Shown: positions 1-9,392, numbered from the stretch's first letter. The stretch: DNA of 64,000 nt from Leyella lascolaii (GCF_900079775.1 NZ_LT556035.1:202487-266486); one strand, 5' to 3'. The notes: generated from the letters alone by a model not told the origin. A program made the numbers and translations.

Positions 1-107
1 ATGTGTATCTCTCCGGTGGTTTGCTCAATGCCAACTATCGAAAAGTAATCCAATATCTGTGTGGGCAGTACGATACCGGCCAACATATTCAAATAATCTT
101 TTTCCAT
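1..107 (-). CDS. transposase-like protein, N-terminal fragment cut by the window edge
   Basis: An ATG at 107 on the minus strand opens 35 codons that run off the left edge, reading MEKDYLNMLAGIVLPTQILD and continuing without a stop. The sequence resembles the N-terminal region of Bacteroidetes transposases of the ISAon1 type, which begin with a short helix followed by LP-x-x-ILDYF. This is recognition from memory on a short stretch, so the family is tentative. No terminal inverted repeat or target duplication could be assigned between 107 and 174. Only the sequence to the left of the window can show whether the element is complete. Confidence 0.45.
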   Translation of the reverse strand, partial: MEKDYLNMLAGIVLPTQILDYFSIVGIEQTTGEIH

Positions 108-173
108 ACTGCAAAGTAAAGGACTTTTCGATTTTCTTACAAATTTATCCCCACTAAATTTCTACTGACCCAT

Positions 174-207
174 AAAAAAGGCTGATTTCCATTACCGGAA
201 ACCAGCC
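174..207 (-). terminator. rho-independent terminator after the rubrerythrin gene
   Basis: GGCTGATTTCC (180-190) pairs with GGAAACCAGCC (197-207) with one mismatch and a 6-nt loop. On the minus strand the hairpin is followed by six U from the A-run at 174-179. It lies 57 nt beyond the rubrerythrin stop codon. Confidence 0.8.
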
Positions 208-263
208 ATTATTATTTCACTTGAAAAGATTTATTTGCGGACAGTAATAAATCTGACAAATAT

Positions 264-821
264 TTATTTCTCGAAATATCTCTTATACAGTCCCATGAAT
301 CCGGCGCAGTGGCGTGCTTCGTCCTTTGCCATCTCATGTACTGTGTCATGAGTTGCATCCATTCCGGCTGCTTTAGCATTCTTGGCAATGCGGAACTTGT
401 CTTCGCATGCTCCACGCTCAGCTGCTATACGAGCCTCAAGATTGCTCTTTGTGTCTTTCAGAACATCGCCCAACAACTCTGCGAATTTACTTGCGTGCTC
501 AGCCTCCTCAAATGCGTAACGCTTGAACGCTTCAGCTATCTCAGGATAACCTTCCCTGTCAGCCTGACGGCTCATAGCCAGATACATGCCCACCTCACAG
601 CATTCTCCGTTGAAATGATTGTTCAAATCCTTTATCATTTCCTCGTTGGCGTCTTCCTTACGGGCTGCTCCTAATGTGTGAACTGTTGCGAATTCAGCCT
701 TGTCAGACTCATCCAACTCCTTGAATTTTGATTTTGGAGCCTTGCATAACGGACAAACTTCAGGAGCCTCAGTACCTTCATGGATATATCCACAAACCGT
801 ACAAACAAATTTTTTCTTCAT
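264..821 (-). CDS. rubrerythrin with an N-terminal rubredoxin domain
   Basis: This 185-residue protein is a non-heme iron peroxide reductase of anaerobes that removes H2O2 in the cytoplasm using electrons passed through its rubredoxin centre. The FeS4 cysteines are visible as C7-x2-C10 and C23-x2-C26, followed by a ferritin-like four-helix domain from about residue 50, with E-x2-H pairs in EEAEH and DEARH. The rubredoxin domain precedes the di-iron domain, which is the 'reverse' order compared with classical rubrerythrin. The gene lies 40 nt downstream of a Fur/PerR-type regulator on the same strand and is probably its co-transcribed target. A hairpin terminator follows it. Confidence 0.93.
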   Translation of the reverse strand: MKKKFVCTVCGYIHEGTEAPEVCPLCKAPKSKFKELDESDKAEFATVHTLGAARKEDANEEMIKDLNNHFNGECCEVGMYLAMSRQADREGYPEIAEAFKRYAFEEAEHASKFAELLGDVLKDTKSNLEARIAAERGACEDKFRIAKNAKAAGMDATHDTVHEMAKDEARHCAGFMGLYKRYFEK

Positions 822-861
822 AATTAATACTGCTTTTTAAATTCTGTTAATGTTATTGTAA

Positions 862-1284
862 TCAATCATTGTCTTCTTTTCTCAAACATTCGGAACATAC
901 GCCTTTATAATACACCTGAACGCTGTCGACCCGATGTCCACAAGTTTCTGCCTTGAATTCAGCCATATCCTGAGATTCCAAATCCATGATAGACTTACAC
1001 TTCTTGCAGTAGAAATGGACGTGAGGCTTTGTCTCACCGTCATAACATACCCGGTGCTCGTCTATGGTTATCATCTGAGCCGCATTGTTTTCTGACAACA
1101 AACGCAATGTATTATACACCGTAGTGCGACTCAGTGTAGGAATTTTCTGGTACAAATCCTTGTAGACATCTTCCACCGTAGGATGCGTTCTGTGATCCAG
1201 CAGATACTGCATTATCGCCATACGCTGTACAGAAGGCTTGACTCCATTCCGCACCAATCTGTTGTATGCCTCTTTTTCAAACAT
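862..1284 (-). CDS. Fur-family transcriptional regulator, PerR-like
   Basis: This 140-residue protein has the Fur architecture. The N-terminal winged helix contains the recognition helix around TTVYNTLRLL, and the C-terminal dimerisation domain carries the metal-binding cluster PHVHFYCKKC and a second CxxC (CSEC) for the structural zinc. The family represses genes in response to metal or peroxide. Assignment to PerR rather than Fur is inferred from the rubrerythrin gene immediately downstream. The start follows a good Bacteroidetes promoter with a leader of only about 14 nt, so the operator and start codon probably overlap and the operon may be autoregulated. Confidence 0.88.
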   Translation of the reverse strand: MFEKEAYNRLVRNGVKPSVQRMAIMQYLLDHRTHPTVEDVYKDLYQKIPTLSRTTVYNTLRLLSENNAAQMITIDEHRVCYDGETKPHVHFYCKKCKSIMDLESQDMAEFKAETCGHRVDSVQVYYKGVCSECLRKEDND

Positions 1285-1298
1285 ATTTTATTTTTCTG

Positions 1299-1330
1299 CA
1301 AAAGTAATTTATTTCCATTTAAAAGCAAAA
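1299..1330 (-). promoter_or_regulatory. promoter of the perR-like/rubrerythrin operon
   Basis: On the minus strand TACTTTTG (1299-1306) matches the Bacteroidetes -7 consensus TAnnTTTG. A TTTG -33 element lies at 1326-1329 with a 19-bp spacer. The A/T-rich tract between and around the boxes would suit a PerR site, but no clean dyad is visible. The rest of the gap up to 1509 shows nothing else that I recognise. Confidence 0.75.
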
Positions 1331-1509
1331 CATAATTGTAAATATTACACTATTTAACATCCATTTACACTTATGGCGTCAGCCAAGATGCCTTTCAACA
1401 GTTTACCGGTATCCGGTAATTACAAACCTGTAAAAGCCTTTTAGCTAATACCAGCTGTTATGAAATGAATATTGTAAGTCATATATTACATCGGAGACCG
1501 GTCATTGGC

Positions 1510-2196
1510 TTATATCCGGTTGTCACGCATCTGTTTTATAAGATCCTTTTGATGTTCGCTGAGATTTTGTGGTAAAACGACATTATATGTAATGATAAGG
1601 TCTCCAAAAGAGCCGTCTCCCCTACTATATCCTTTTCCCCTTAGACGCACTTTCGTGTTATTCTGAGTCTCGGGTTTAACCTTCAACTTAACCTTATCTC
1701 CGTTACCGAGCTGTATTATGACCTCTCCACCCAAAAGCGCGGTATAAAGGTCAATATTAACAGTTGCGTTCATCTCTCCAGAATGCTGCGTACTTTTTGA
1801 AGTCCTTCTTGTACGTGAGCCCTGTCCGAAAAGGTCCTGGAAAAAGTCGGAGAACCTCTGTCCGTTACCGAAAGAGCTGAAGTTGAAGTCTCCGAAAGGC
1901 GAATTCACATCATTATCCCAATAGAACCCACCTTTTCCACTATCGCCTCCACTTCTGTTAAAGGCATCCGCCTCCTTCCATTTCTCTCCATACTGATCGT
2001 ATTTCTTCCTCTTTTCCGGATCTCCTATCACATCATAGGCTTCATTAAGAGCTTGGAACTTTGCCTTTGCCTTAGGGTCATTAGGGTGCAAATCAGGATG
2101 AAATTGCTTTGCCCTTTTACGGTAAGCCTCTCTCACATCCTTTTGATCAATATTTTTATCGACACCCAATATTTTATAATAATCAATGAATGCCAT
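1510..2196 (-). CDS. DnaJ-like co-chaperone (CbpA type)
   Basis: The protein has 228 residues from the chosen ATG at 2196 (MAFIDYYKILGVDK). An N-terminal J domain carries the HPD motif in FHPDLHPND. A glycine/phenylalanine-rich linker follows (about residues 85-130), then a single beta-rich substrate-binding domain. There is no zinc-finger (CxxCxGxG) region, so it is CbpA-like rather than DnaJ. It would stimulate Hsp70 (DnaK) ATPase in the cytoplasm. The C-terminal part is short, consistent with one rather than two complete C-terminal beta domains. The start is decided by an unusually strong Shine-Dalgarno sequence 8 nt upstream. Confidence 0.88.
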   Translation of the reverse strand: MAFIDYYKILGVDKNIDQKDVREAYRKRAKQFHPDLHPNDPKAKAKFQALNEAYDVIGDPEKRKKYDQYGEKWKEADAFNRSGGDSGKGGFYWDNDVNSPFGDFNFSSFGNGQRFSDFFQDLFGQGSRTRRTSKSTQHSGEMNATVNIDLYTALLGGEVIIQLGNGDKVKLKVKPETQNNTKVRLRGKGYSRGDGSFGDLIITYNVVLPQNLSEHQKDLIKQMRDNRI

Positions 2197-2203
2197 AATC
2201 AAT

Positions 2204-2210
2204 CCTCCTT
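2204..2210 (-). promoter_or_regulatory. strong Shine-Dalgarno sequence before the dnaJ-like gene
   Basis: The minus strand reads AAGGAGG 7 nt before the ATG at 2196. Most genes in this window have only A-rich leaders, as is normal in Bacteroidetes, so this site stands out. It supports the ATG at 2196 over a TTG two codons upstream. Confidence 0.7.
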
Positions 2211-2422
2211 TTTGTCAATTTAACTGTCAATTCTATTACCATATAGCAAACTCCATGCCTGTATGAAGCATTGGCATTATTTTTATAAGAAAAAGTTTCA
2301 CCGGTCACCAGTTACAGGCACAGACAATCCATGTCTGATTATCCGACACCCCACAGAACCGTCTCCATCAATCCGCCAGACACGCCGTTCAAGTATCAGA
2401 CAATGGCAAGGTTGTATTAAAA

Positions 2423-3334
2423 TCAATAGACAAGCAATTTGTCGCCTACCTTAATCTCATAATCATCTGTAAGATTATTTTTCTTGTACAGATATTTAAG
2501 CCTGATGCCATAGTACTGTGAAATAGAATACATACTTTCTCCTGCCTTGACTATATGGAAACGGTTTTTAAAGGCTTTGTCCGCCCTTTTCTGTTTCTCT
2601 TTCAAAAATATGACCTCTCCGGGTACAAGTTTGTCATCCCGATCACGCTCATTATACTTTGCGATTTTCTTGTATGAAATATTTATCTCTTTACCGATTG
2701 ATTTGAACGTGTCGCCGGCACGGGCTATAACATAATAATTCTTATTATATTTGTATATAGGATGCAACCGTTCAGATACATCGCTTTCCGCTCTGTGTTT
2801 TGAGATAAACTTGTCATAATGCTTCTTGTTATCAAACTTATACAGCTCATACAGTTCGATAATTTCTATCAACTTGTCAGCATATCTTGGATTTGTGGCA
2901 TATCCGCATGCCTTTAATCCACGCGCCCATCCCTTATAATCGGTCATTGAAAGTCTGAACAATCTGGAGTAACGGTTCTGTTTTGACAAGAACATACTAT
3001 GGTCCTCAAAACTTTGAGACACATTGTCATAGGCTCTGAAACACTCGTTTCTCTCATCATCATCGTAATATACCCGACGCCCGGTCCAGCCATGACACTT
3101 TATGCCAAAATGGTTGTTGCCCTTACGCGCAAGCTCACTACGCCCGGCTGCGCTTTCAAGCAGTCCTTGCGCAAGCGTTATACTGGCAGGTATTTTATGC
3201 CGGACCATCTCTTCAATAGCAAGATCCTTATACAAATCTATATAAGTCTGATAGACTGAATTCCGACGTATCTGTGAAAACACAGCGACAAATGGCACTG
3301 TATATATAATGATGAATAGAGACAATCTTTTCAT
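2423..3334 (-). CDS. exported glucosaminidase with LysM domains
   Basis: This 303-residue protein starts with a signal peptide (MKRLSLFIIIYTVPFVAVFS). A glucosaminidase-type peptidoglycan hydrolase domain covers about residues 25-165 and contains the segment ITLAQGLLESAAG with the predicted catalytic Glu. The C-terminal half carries LysM-type repeats, one around YVIARAGDTFKSIGKEI and a second around FHIVKAGESMYSISQYYG. The protein should cleave N-acetylglucosaminyl bonds of the cell wall in the periplasm, for remodelling or cell separation. It is a monocistronic gene with its own promoter about 77 nt upstream. Confidence 0.9.
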   Translation of the reverse strand: MKRLSLFIIIYTVPFVAVFSQIRRNSVYQTYIDLYKDLAIEEMVRHKIPASITLAQGLLESAAGRSELARKGNNHFGIKCHGWTGRRVYYDDDERNECFRAYDNVSQSFEDHSMFLSKQNRYSRLFRLSMTDYKGWARGLKACGYATNPRYADKLIEIIELYELYKFDNKKHYDKFISKHRAESDVSERLHPIYKYNKNYYVIARAGDTFKSIGKEINISYKKIAKYNERDRDDKLVPGEVIFLKEKQKRADKAFKNRFHIVKAGESMYSISQYYGIRLKYLYKKNNLTDDYEIKVGDKLLVY

Positions 3335-3410
3335 TTATTACCAACTGAAAATTATAACAGGAAAATATACTTAGTTTATAACTAAAATGCAAGCGTGCAC
3401 CATATACCTA

Positions 3411-3418
3411 CAAAAGTA
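3411..3418 (-). promoter_or_regulatory. -7 promoter element for the glucosaminidase gene
   Basis: The minus strand reads TACTTTTG, matching TAnnTTTG, 77 nt before the start codon at 3334. No convincing -33 TTTG is visible. Confidence 0.5.
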
Positions 3419-3476
3419 TATAAAAAAAAGGAGATACGGACTTTTTTGTATATTTTAACGCAGCCTCCGGAAACAA

Positions 3477-3512
3477 TTATTGGTGTCCGTCTGCATTTAC
3501 GGACACCAATAA
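3477..3512 (-). terminator. 14-bp perfect hairpin, probable terminator of the GH38 transcript
   Basis: TTATTGGTGTCCGT (3477-3490) pairs perfectly with ACGGACACCAATAA (3499-3512) around an 8-nt loop. The only gene entering from the right on the minus strand is the GH38 gene, whose stop is at 3811. If this is its terminator, the transcript has a 3' tail of about 300 nt. The U-tract is weak. Confidence 0.6.
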
Positions 3513-3810
3513 TATAATATAAGCGGATATTCAAAATAAACTATACAATAAAATCACTCATATGCCATCTGTGCCGATGTCATCATCCCGAACGCTTTTT
3601 GGATAAAGCCGGTTGCGCTCCGCAAAGCGATGGGAAGTTGTCCTTACCCTCGCTTGCATTGCCTTTCCGGCAGCATTCAAAAGTCTCATCGTTCGTACAA
3701 CCAGTTTCATTTCCTCTTCTGACTTTTGAATGCGCAGTCCGGACAGCGCACCATCTGACGGCAATCAATTCAGAACATATACTTGTAAAAATTGGATTAT
3801 GCGACCGAAG
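3513..3810. repeat. non-coding tail region with inverted repeats
   Basis: No convincing gene is present. GCATTCAAAAGTC (3673-3685) is repeated perfectly inverted at 3721-3733, and TTGCG-CTC-CGCAA forms a small dyad at 3613-3625. Two short overlapping minus-strand frames of 61-68 codons cover the repeat, but they have no recognisable start context, domain or codon pattern. The sequence looks like a degenerate interspersed element. The comparison needed is a search of the same genome for this 300-bp segment. Confidence 0.45.
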
Positions 3811-6800
3811 TCATCTCACGACAATCTTCTCACATTTGTTTTCAGCCTCCGATTTTACTGTTATAATATATATCCCTGACGGCATAGCAGATGTTGAGAT
3901 TCGCCCGTTATCCGTATTTCCACGACCGACTACGCTGCCTCCAAGATTGCATATCATATAAGTGGAACCTGAAGGAGCAATAACATTTATGTCGTCGCCA
4001 CGGTCAACCACATTCGGATAGACACTAATGCCATCATCCTCATTGACATCTGAAATCCCTGTAGAGACGGGCTCGCCATAAACCTCGAACTCGTATAGCT
4101 GTGCGGAGTCGGTCACGCATGAATAAGGAATCTCAAGCTTAACATAACGTGCCGTGACAGGAACGTCAGGCTCATACGTTTTAATATTGCTGTCGTCAGA
4201 TGTTACAGCCGTGACTTTTGTCCATTTCGCTCCGCCCGTTGTTTTATGGAAAGTTGCCATTTCATCATCCGTAGGAGCCTCATCAGACACATAAATGCGA
4301 TATCCACTTATGTTGTCAGTCACACCATATGTCCGCGAATCATAAATAACGAACCTTCTGATGTTATATGTTTTTTCGAGATCAAGCACCATCCAATTTG
4401 TCGGATTAGACGCGCCGTTATTATTGAAATTCCACGTCAGTGCGGTATTGTCCTTTATTCCGTCAATCAGATTAAGCGCAGTTTCCTTGAAGTTTTTGAT
4501 GTTATACGAACCGAGAATAGTCTTTTTGCGACTTACGGGAATCCGGGCATTATGAGATTCGTCCTTTTCCGCCAATATTCCCCATATGTCGAATCCATAC
4601 ACTCTCACAGCGTTGCCGCCTCCTTTGCCAATCTCCAGCTTGACATACTTTGCACTGACCGGTTCCGGCAATATACACGTATGGCAAGACTCAGACGCGA
4701 CACCGCTCTCATATCCCACAGTTGTGAACACACTTCCGTCCATACTTACAGATATCGAATATTCATCGGAGTTATCAAAATCCTCCATTGTCCTCGAATC
4801 ATAAATATCGAAACGGTCCACATTATATATATCAGTAAGTTCAACAATGACATACGGCTTGGAGGTGCTGCCGTTATAACACCATTTTGTTGTACGGTCC
4901 GAGTCAAGTATATTGTACGGTGACTCAGACTCATTCACCATTCCACTCGACCCATATATTCCCGCAACCTGCTTTCCGTAGCCATAAGTCGGACGCCTGC
5001 TGATTATTTGCGTGAGACTCTCATCCTCTTCTGTGGGTTCATGACCGTACACACTGAATTCGTATATTCTGGCTGCTCCGCCTTTATTCTGTTCAGCAGA
5101 TACAATCCGAAGTCTCACTGCTGTCGTGACGAAAGGACGGTCAAGCACTATGTCGGTGGTGTTTGTAATGTTTTCGGACACACCTTCAACATCAACCCAT
5201 CCGTTATTCACATATCTCTGCAAGTAATATTCAGACGTGATGTAATCTTCAGACTCCATTCCGGCATTCATAACGCGCCATCCTGTGACAGCCTTCGGAG
5301 CATCAAACCTGTATTCTATCCATTTCACCTGTGAACTGTTGTCACACCATTTTGTATATTCATCACCGTCAGCAGCCATCTCAGGTCTCTCGGAGTTGTT
5401 TGTATATGAAGATGCTTTTATGGCAACTGGCGTAATCACAGGATCCGCGTGTTCCACCTCTTTATATGTATCTTCAGTATCCGTATGATTCAGAACCTTT
5501 ATAACCTCTGACAACGGACGTGTGTCATCATTTACATTATCAGACAATGTTATGGCATATATGATAATGTCAGAATCGGTCGGAAGGGTGAGCGTCTTGC
5601 ACCCGGCGTCGACATTGATAACATACTTATACATATATAAGAACTCGTATATACCGTCTCTGTTTTCACCGGTGACATGAGAGTGAGTGGCAGTGAATGC
5701 CGTGTTTTCCAATCTGTATTCCTTTTTTATGTCACTGCTGTTGCTCCATACTCCTACATTTCCGCTGTTGCTTTCTATTCTCAGCGTATGTTTTTTGCCG
5801 TCGACGAGAAAGTCCGCCATACTTCCGTCCTTGTTCAACGACGATGCGAGAACATACAGTTTCCTGCCGTTTGGCAACGACGGGAGCTCTATGGACTGTC
5901 CGTCGCACCTTACCGCATTCTTCTGACCGTCATCCCTGCTTCCCATACAGAACGTTATGCCGTCAGCCGTTATGTTGTCCTCAATAAGCTCCGCGGGATA
6001 TGCATATTCAGTATCGGCGTCAGCCCTATCACTGTTCGTACTCATTACGTCTATGTTATATGCCATTTCCACAGCGACAGACGACGGAGAACTGCTCTGC
6101 CCTGAAGCGACAGAGTTGCCCGCAAACTGCAAGGCAAATGTCTTGGGGTGGAATCTGTCTATATGGAATCTGAGTTTCTTACCAGAGAAATCCGCATTTC
6201 CAAGATGTTCCTCCACACCGTTCACCTCTTCTGCCGAAAGGATGTCGGACGCGAATTCCACCTCCACATCCTGACCTTCATTCGTAAGTTCGTAAAACCT
6301 GATGATGGTCTTGTCTGACTGTTCCGCCTTTTTGAGTGCCTTCACCGCCACATTCCCGTTGTTTACGCTGGCAAAGCAAAACTCCTTGCCCAACGCTCCG
6401 TCATGCCGTGTTGTCTGATAGACAAGCATAGGCTGGTTAAGTTTGTCAGCCTCCCACTGCGTGTCCGCGCTCCATTTGCCGGAATGTGAGAAGAACGAAT
6501 ACGTAAACTTGTTAAGCCCCAAATCCTGACGTCCCTGGTATGTATAGTTGCTGCCCACTTTAGGAGTGTGTATTAGCGTCAGTCTTATCTCATTATCCTT
6601 CTGCTTGTCCCATCCGTATTTGCAGTCGTTGAGAATCGATACACCGAACGTCCCGTCCTCATCCGTCACATCAGCCCATCTGTGTCCGAGGAATTCGCAA
6701 TGTGCGTCAGTGTTGTTTGCATCCGTACTGTATGAGGTACTGTTACTGTTCACATCAGCGCCTATGCTCAAGTCATATGTTGCCAACGGATTGGACGCGG

Positions 6801-9312
6801 TAAGCGGGAATGTGGCTTTCAGCAACCGTTCGCGTGTCTGCCAGTCCACCTCATTCACAAAATCAATCCTGTTATTGCTTCCTGCGGACGAAAGACGTAT
6901 GTACTGGCAGAATGTGGAACCGTTTTTCGTCCGTGTGATTTTCAGACTCACACGCAACGGTCCGTTTTCCGCCACCTCAACATTGATGCCTTCATTGTCT
7001 ACATATTCCCTTGGAGCTTTCTGCAACTGGTCACCATGTATCTCCCATGATGGCCACGACAATGATTCGTCGTACAGCATAGCGAGGCGTATCGGAGCCG
7101 ACAGGAGTTCCTTGTTACCGAGTTTCTTGTCAATGATAGAACTTACGTCTCCGTTGCTGTCAATTGAAAGTCTGTACCGGTCGTTCTCCATTCCTTTCTC
7201 GTTTATCACAAGACCGGTTTCCGGCTCACTGTCAGATACGGACGGTGCGACATTGTATGTGGCATACCCGAGCGAAGGAACGGTAGCCAGGAAAATGAAC
7301 CTTACAGTCCCGTTTCCGTTCTCCAATATCTGCGACGGTACGGTGTTTCCTTCCGAATCTGTGACTTTCAGACACGAAACGTCATCGGCTACAGACATCG
7401 TAGCCTCAACAATATCAGTGCGGTCCTGCGAAAGCGGGTTGTAAACCACCAACGGCGTATTCTCACACCAGCTCGTGTTCAGACATGAGGCGACACCGCC
7501 AACCGCATTGTTAAGCGTACGTGAGAAGTCAAGCTGGTTAAGCACCTGGTCGTTTACAGAGTATTTGTATGCCTGGTTTATGCACGTTCCCGGGATGTCG
7601 TCATGAAACTGATGCCATAATAGACGCACCCAGGCGTCGTCTATGGTTTTCTTCTGATAAGGCAACGTGCCGAGCCAGTCAGCCATGACCGAAGCCTTTT
7701 CCGTCGCGTCGGCAAGCAGCTCACCCTTTCGCATCCAATATTTCAACATGGTGCGCGACGTATATCCTCCCACTCCATGAGCCCTCATGGGCAATCCGTG
7801 TTCTATCGTGGGAATCTTGTCATATCCCATATGAAAGATCTGGTCGAGCATTTCAGTTGTCGAACCGAGCGAGACACTTAACGGACCGTCACTGTCCACA
7901 CTTTTTGACAGCCAGTCGGCAGTCTCTTTGTCAAGCCCTCCTCCCCTGTCGCTCCTCGGACCTACATATTTTATAGTCGCAGGAATGCCGTAAGAGTCAA
8001 TGTTGTCAGAAACCTCATTCTGCATCTGTGTGTCATAAGACATATCCTTTCTGAACTCCTCATGCGCGTCATAAGGATTAAGTTTCAGCACAGAAAGCAA
8101 TTCTGAGCCGTCGGTTCCTATCCATCTTGCGAACCGCGGCAGTTTATTGTATGCGTAAGCCGAGTTCCATGAAAGCTTCTGGCTATGGAAATACTTCATG
8201 CCGCAGTGCGACGCGACCGTAGGCAGAGACCACGGGAAACCGAAACAGTCAGGAAGCATTATGTCGCGTCCTCCTCTCACTCCGAACTCGTTGCGGAAGA
8301 AAGTCTGTCCATACAGGAAATTCCTTATCAGCGACTCTGCCGACCCGATGTTTACATCATTGGCATCGACAGAGCCTCCAGCCACATGCCACTTGCCGTT
8401 CTTTATATATTCCTTCAGACGGTCATAACTGTCAGGATAATATTCCTTTGCCCACATGTATTTTATGGCTCCCTCAAAATTGAACTCGAAATTGGGCGAC
8501 GCCTTGTCCTCAAACCGATCGAAAGTCTGCTCCAGCGTATTCTTTATATACTCGCCTATCGTCTCCTTAACGGTCCAGTTCCATTGCGTGTCCAGATGTG
8601 AGTTTGATATGAAGAACAACTTCCTGTCAGCCACTTCTGCGGGTACGGGCTCGTCACTTGCGGTAACAGCCATTATCGCAACCGACGCATCTTCGCTCAG
8701 CAATTCTGCTGTAATGGACGACACTGCCTTATCCGTGCCAGTGACAGATACCGAATTCTCGTACAAAGCGTGGTTGTAATTTTGGTCGATGTTTCCCGAT
8801 TTGTCTATTCTTCCCAATTGCCAGAAAGCCGTGCCGTTGCAGTCCGCAGTCTCACAATTGCTTATCGTCAGACGCTGTGTGTCGTCAGACGTCCCATCAG
8901 AATAGTTTACTGTAACTGAGAGCTCGGCGTTTCCGACACCGGAGGTGCCGAGAATCCACAAACTTCTTGCAGATTGCGGCTCGTTGAAATCTATGGTTAT
9001 GCTTCTTCCATATTTCAACGCTGTCTGGTCGTTTACTATCGATGACAGGCAAAACGCGCACTTATCATTGAAGTCATTAAACCTATACGGCACATCAGAA
9101 AACAGTCCCCTGATTTTTTCCGGCAGACCTCCCCTCGCAGTCCTATTATCGGAATAAAAACACCATCCGTCATCAAGAAACGAGTCATTGCCGTCCTCGT
9201 ACGGTGTCAGTACAATGTCCGCATTATACCCTTTTAATCCTACAGGAACATAAGAGGCTGATAACAATAACGGGACACCAAATAGTAATAAAGTATGTAA
9301 AGCCCTTTTCAT
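3811..9312 (-). CDS. secreted GH38 alpha-mannosidase with three F5/8-type modules and a type IX sorting domain
   Basis: This 1833-residue exoenzyme begins with a signal peptide, then a beta-sandwich domain (about 25-225). A GH38 catalytic core follows, marked by HLDTQWNW (H239, D241), PDCFGF with the predicted nucleophile D355, and LLWHQFHDD (564-572), and is followed by the usual large beta domains. Three discoidin/F5-8C-like carbohydrate-binding modules occupy roughly 1300-1755. Two share the core DIYDSRT / VIYDSRT. The last 70 residues form a type A type IX secretion signal (SVYPNVV... SGIYIITVKSE). It should therefore be exported to the cell surface and cut alpha-mannose from N-glycans or yeast mannan. 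It is far longer than cytoplasmic GH38 enzymes (about 900-1000 residues). No SusCD pair is adjacent. Confidence 0.9.
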   Translation of the reverse strand: MKRALHTLLLFGVPLLLSASYVPVGLKGYNADIVLTPYEDGNDSFLDDGWCFYSDNRTARGGLPEKIRGLFSDVPYRFNDFNDKCAFCLSSIVNDQTALKYGRSITIDFNEPQSARSLWILGTSGVGNAELSVTVNYSDGTSDDTQRLTISNCETADCNGTAFWQLGRIDKSGNIDQNYNHALYENSVSVTGTDKAVSSITAELLSEDASVAIMAVTASDEPVPAEVADRKLFFISNSHLDTQWNWTVKETIGEYIKNTLEQTFDRFEDKASPNFEFNFEGAIKYMWAKEYYPDSYDRLKEYIKNGKWHVAGGSVDANDVNIGSAESLIRNFLYGQTFFRNEFGVRGGRDIMLPDCFGFPWSLPTVASHCGMKYFHSQKLSWNSAYAYNKLPRFARWIGTDGSELLSVLKLNPYDAHEEFRKDMSYDTQMQNEVSDNIDSYGIPATIKYVGPRSDRGGGLDKETADWLSKSVDSDGPLSVSLGSTTEMLDQIFHMGYDKIPTIEHGLPMRAHGVGGYTSRTMLKYWMRKGELLADATEKASVMADWLGTLPYQKKTIDDAWVRLLWHQFHDDIPGTCINQAYKYSVNDQVLNQLDFSRTLNNAVGGVASCLNTSWCENTPLVVYNPLSQDRTDIVEATMSVADDVSCLKVTDSEGNTVPSQILENGNGTVRFIFLATVPSLGYATYNVAPSVSDSEPETGLVINEKGMENDRYRLSIDSNGDVSSIIDKKLGNKELLSAPIRLAMLYDESLSWPSWEIHGDQLQKAPREYVDNEGINVEVAENGPLRVSLKITRTKNGSTFCQYIRLSSAGSNNRIDFVNEVDWQTRERLLKATFPLTASNPLATYDLSIGADVNSNSTSYSTDANNTDAHCEFLGHRWADVTDEDGTFGVSILNDCKYGWDKQKDNEIRLTLIHTPKVGSNYTYQGRQDLGLNKFTYSFFSHSGKWSADTQWEADKLNQPMLVYQTTRHDGALGKEFCFASVNNGNVAVKALKKAEQSDKTIIRFYELTNEGQDVEVEFASDILSAEEVNGVEEHLGNADFSGKKLRFHIDRFHPKTFALQFAGNSVASGQSSSPSSVAVEMAYNIDVMSTNSDRADADTEYAYPAELIEDNITADGITFCMGSRDDGQKNAVRCDGQSIELPSLPNGRKLYVLASSLNKDGSMADFLVDGKKHTLRIESNSGNVGVWSNSSDIKKEYRLENTAFTATHSHVTGENRDGIYEFLYMYKYVINVDAGCKTLTLPTDSDIIIYAITLSDNVNDDTRPLSEVIKVLNHTDTEDTYKEVEHADPVITPVAIKASSYTNNSERPEMAADGDEYTKWCDNSSQVKWIEYRFDAPKAVTGWRVMNAGMESEDYITSEYYLQRYVNNGWVDVEGVSENITNTTDIVLDRPFVTTAVRLRIVSAEQNKGGAARIYEFSVYGHEPTEEDESLTQIISRRPTYGYGKQVAGIYGSSGMVNESESPYNILDSDRTTKWCYNGSTSKPYVIVELTDIYNVDRFDIYDSRTMEDFDNSDEYSISVSMDGSVFTTVGYESGVASESCHTCILPEPVSAKYVKLEIGKGGGNAVRVYGFDIWGILAEKDESHNARIPVSRKKTILGSYNIKNFKETALNLIDGIKDNTALTWNFNNNGASNPTNWMVLDLEKTYNIRRFVIYDSRTYGVTDNISGYRIYVSDEAPTDDEMATFHKTTGGAKWTKVTAVTSDDSNIKTYEPDVPVTARYVKLEIPYSCVTDSAQLYEFEVYGEPVSTGISDVNEDDGISVYPNVVDRGDDINVIAPSGSTYMICNLGGSVVGRGNTDNGRISTSAMPSGIYIITVKSEAENKCEKIVVR

Positions 9313-9392
9313 ATTAGTAATTTAGTAAATAAAAAACGACATATATATGTATAAAAACAATCCCGGGCTTTTTGTTGAAAATACTGAGGATA

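Noticed and set aside
3558..3768. Two overlapping 61-68 codon frames downstream of the GH38 gene
   Set aside because: They overlap in different frames across an inverted-repeat region, and neither has start context or recognisable features. They are treated as repeat DNA.
6548..7444. 298-codon plus-strand frame inside the GH38 gene
   Set aside because: It is a shadow of the 5.5-kb minus-strand gene. Its composition is Ser/Leu-rich and no motif is seen.
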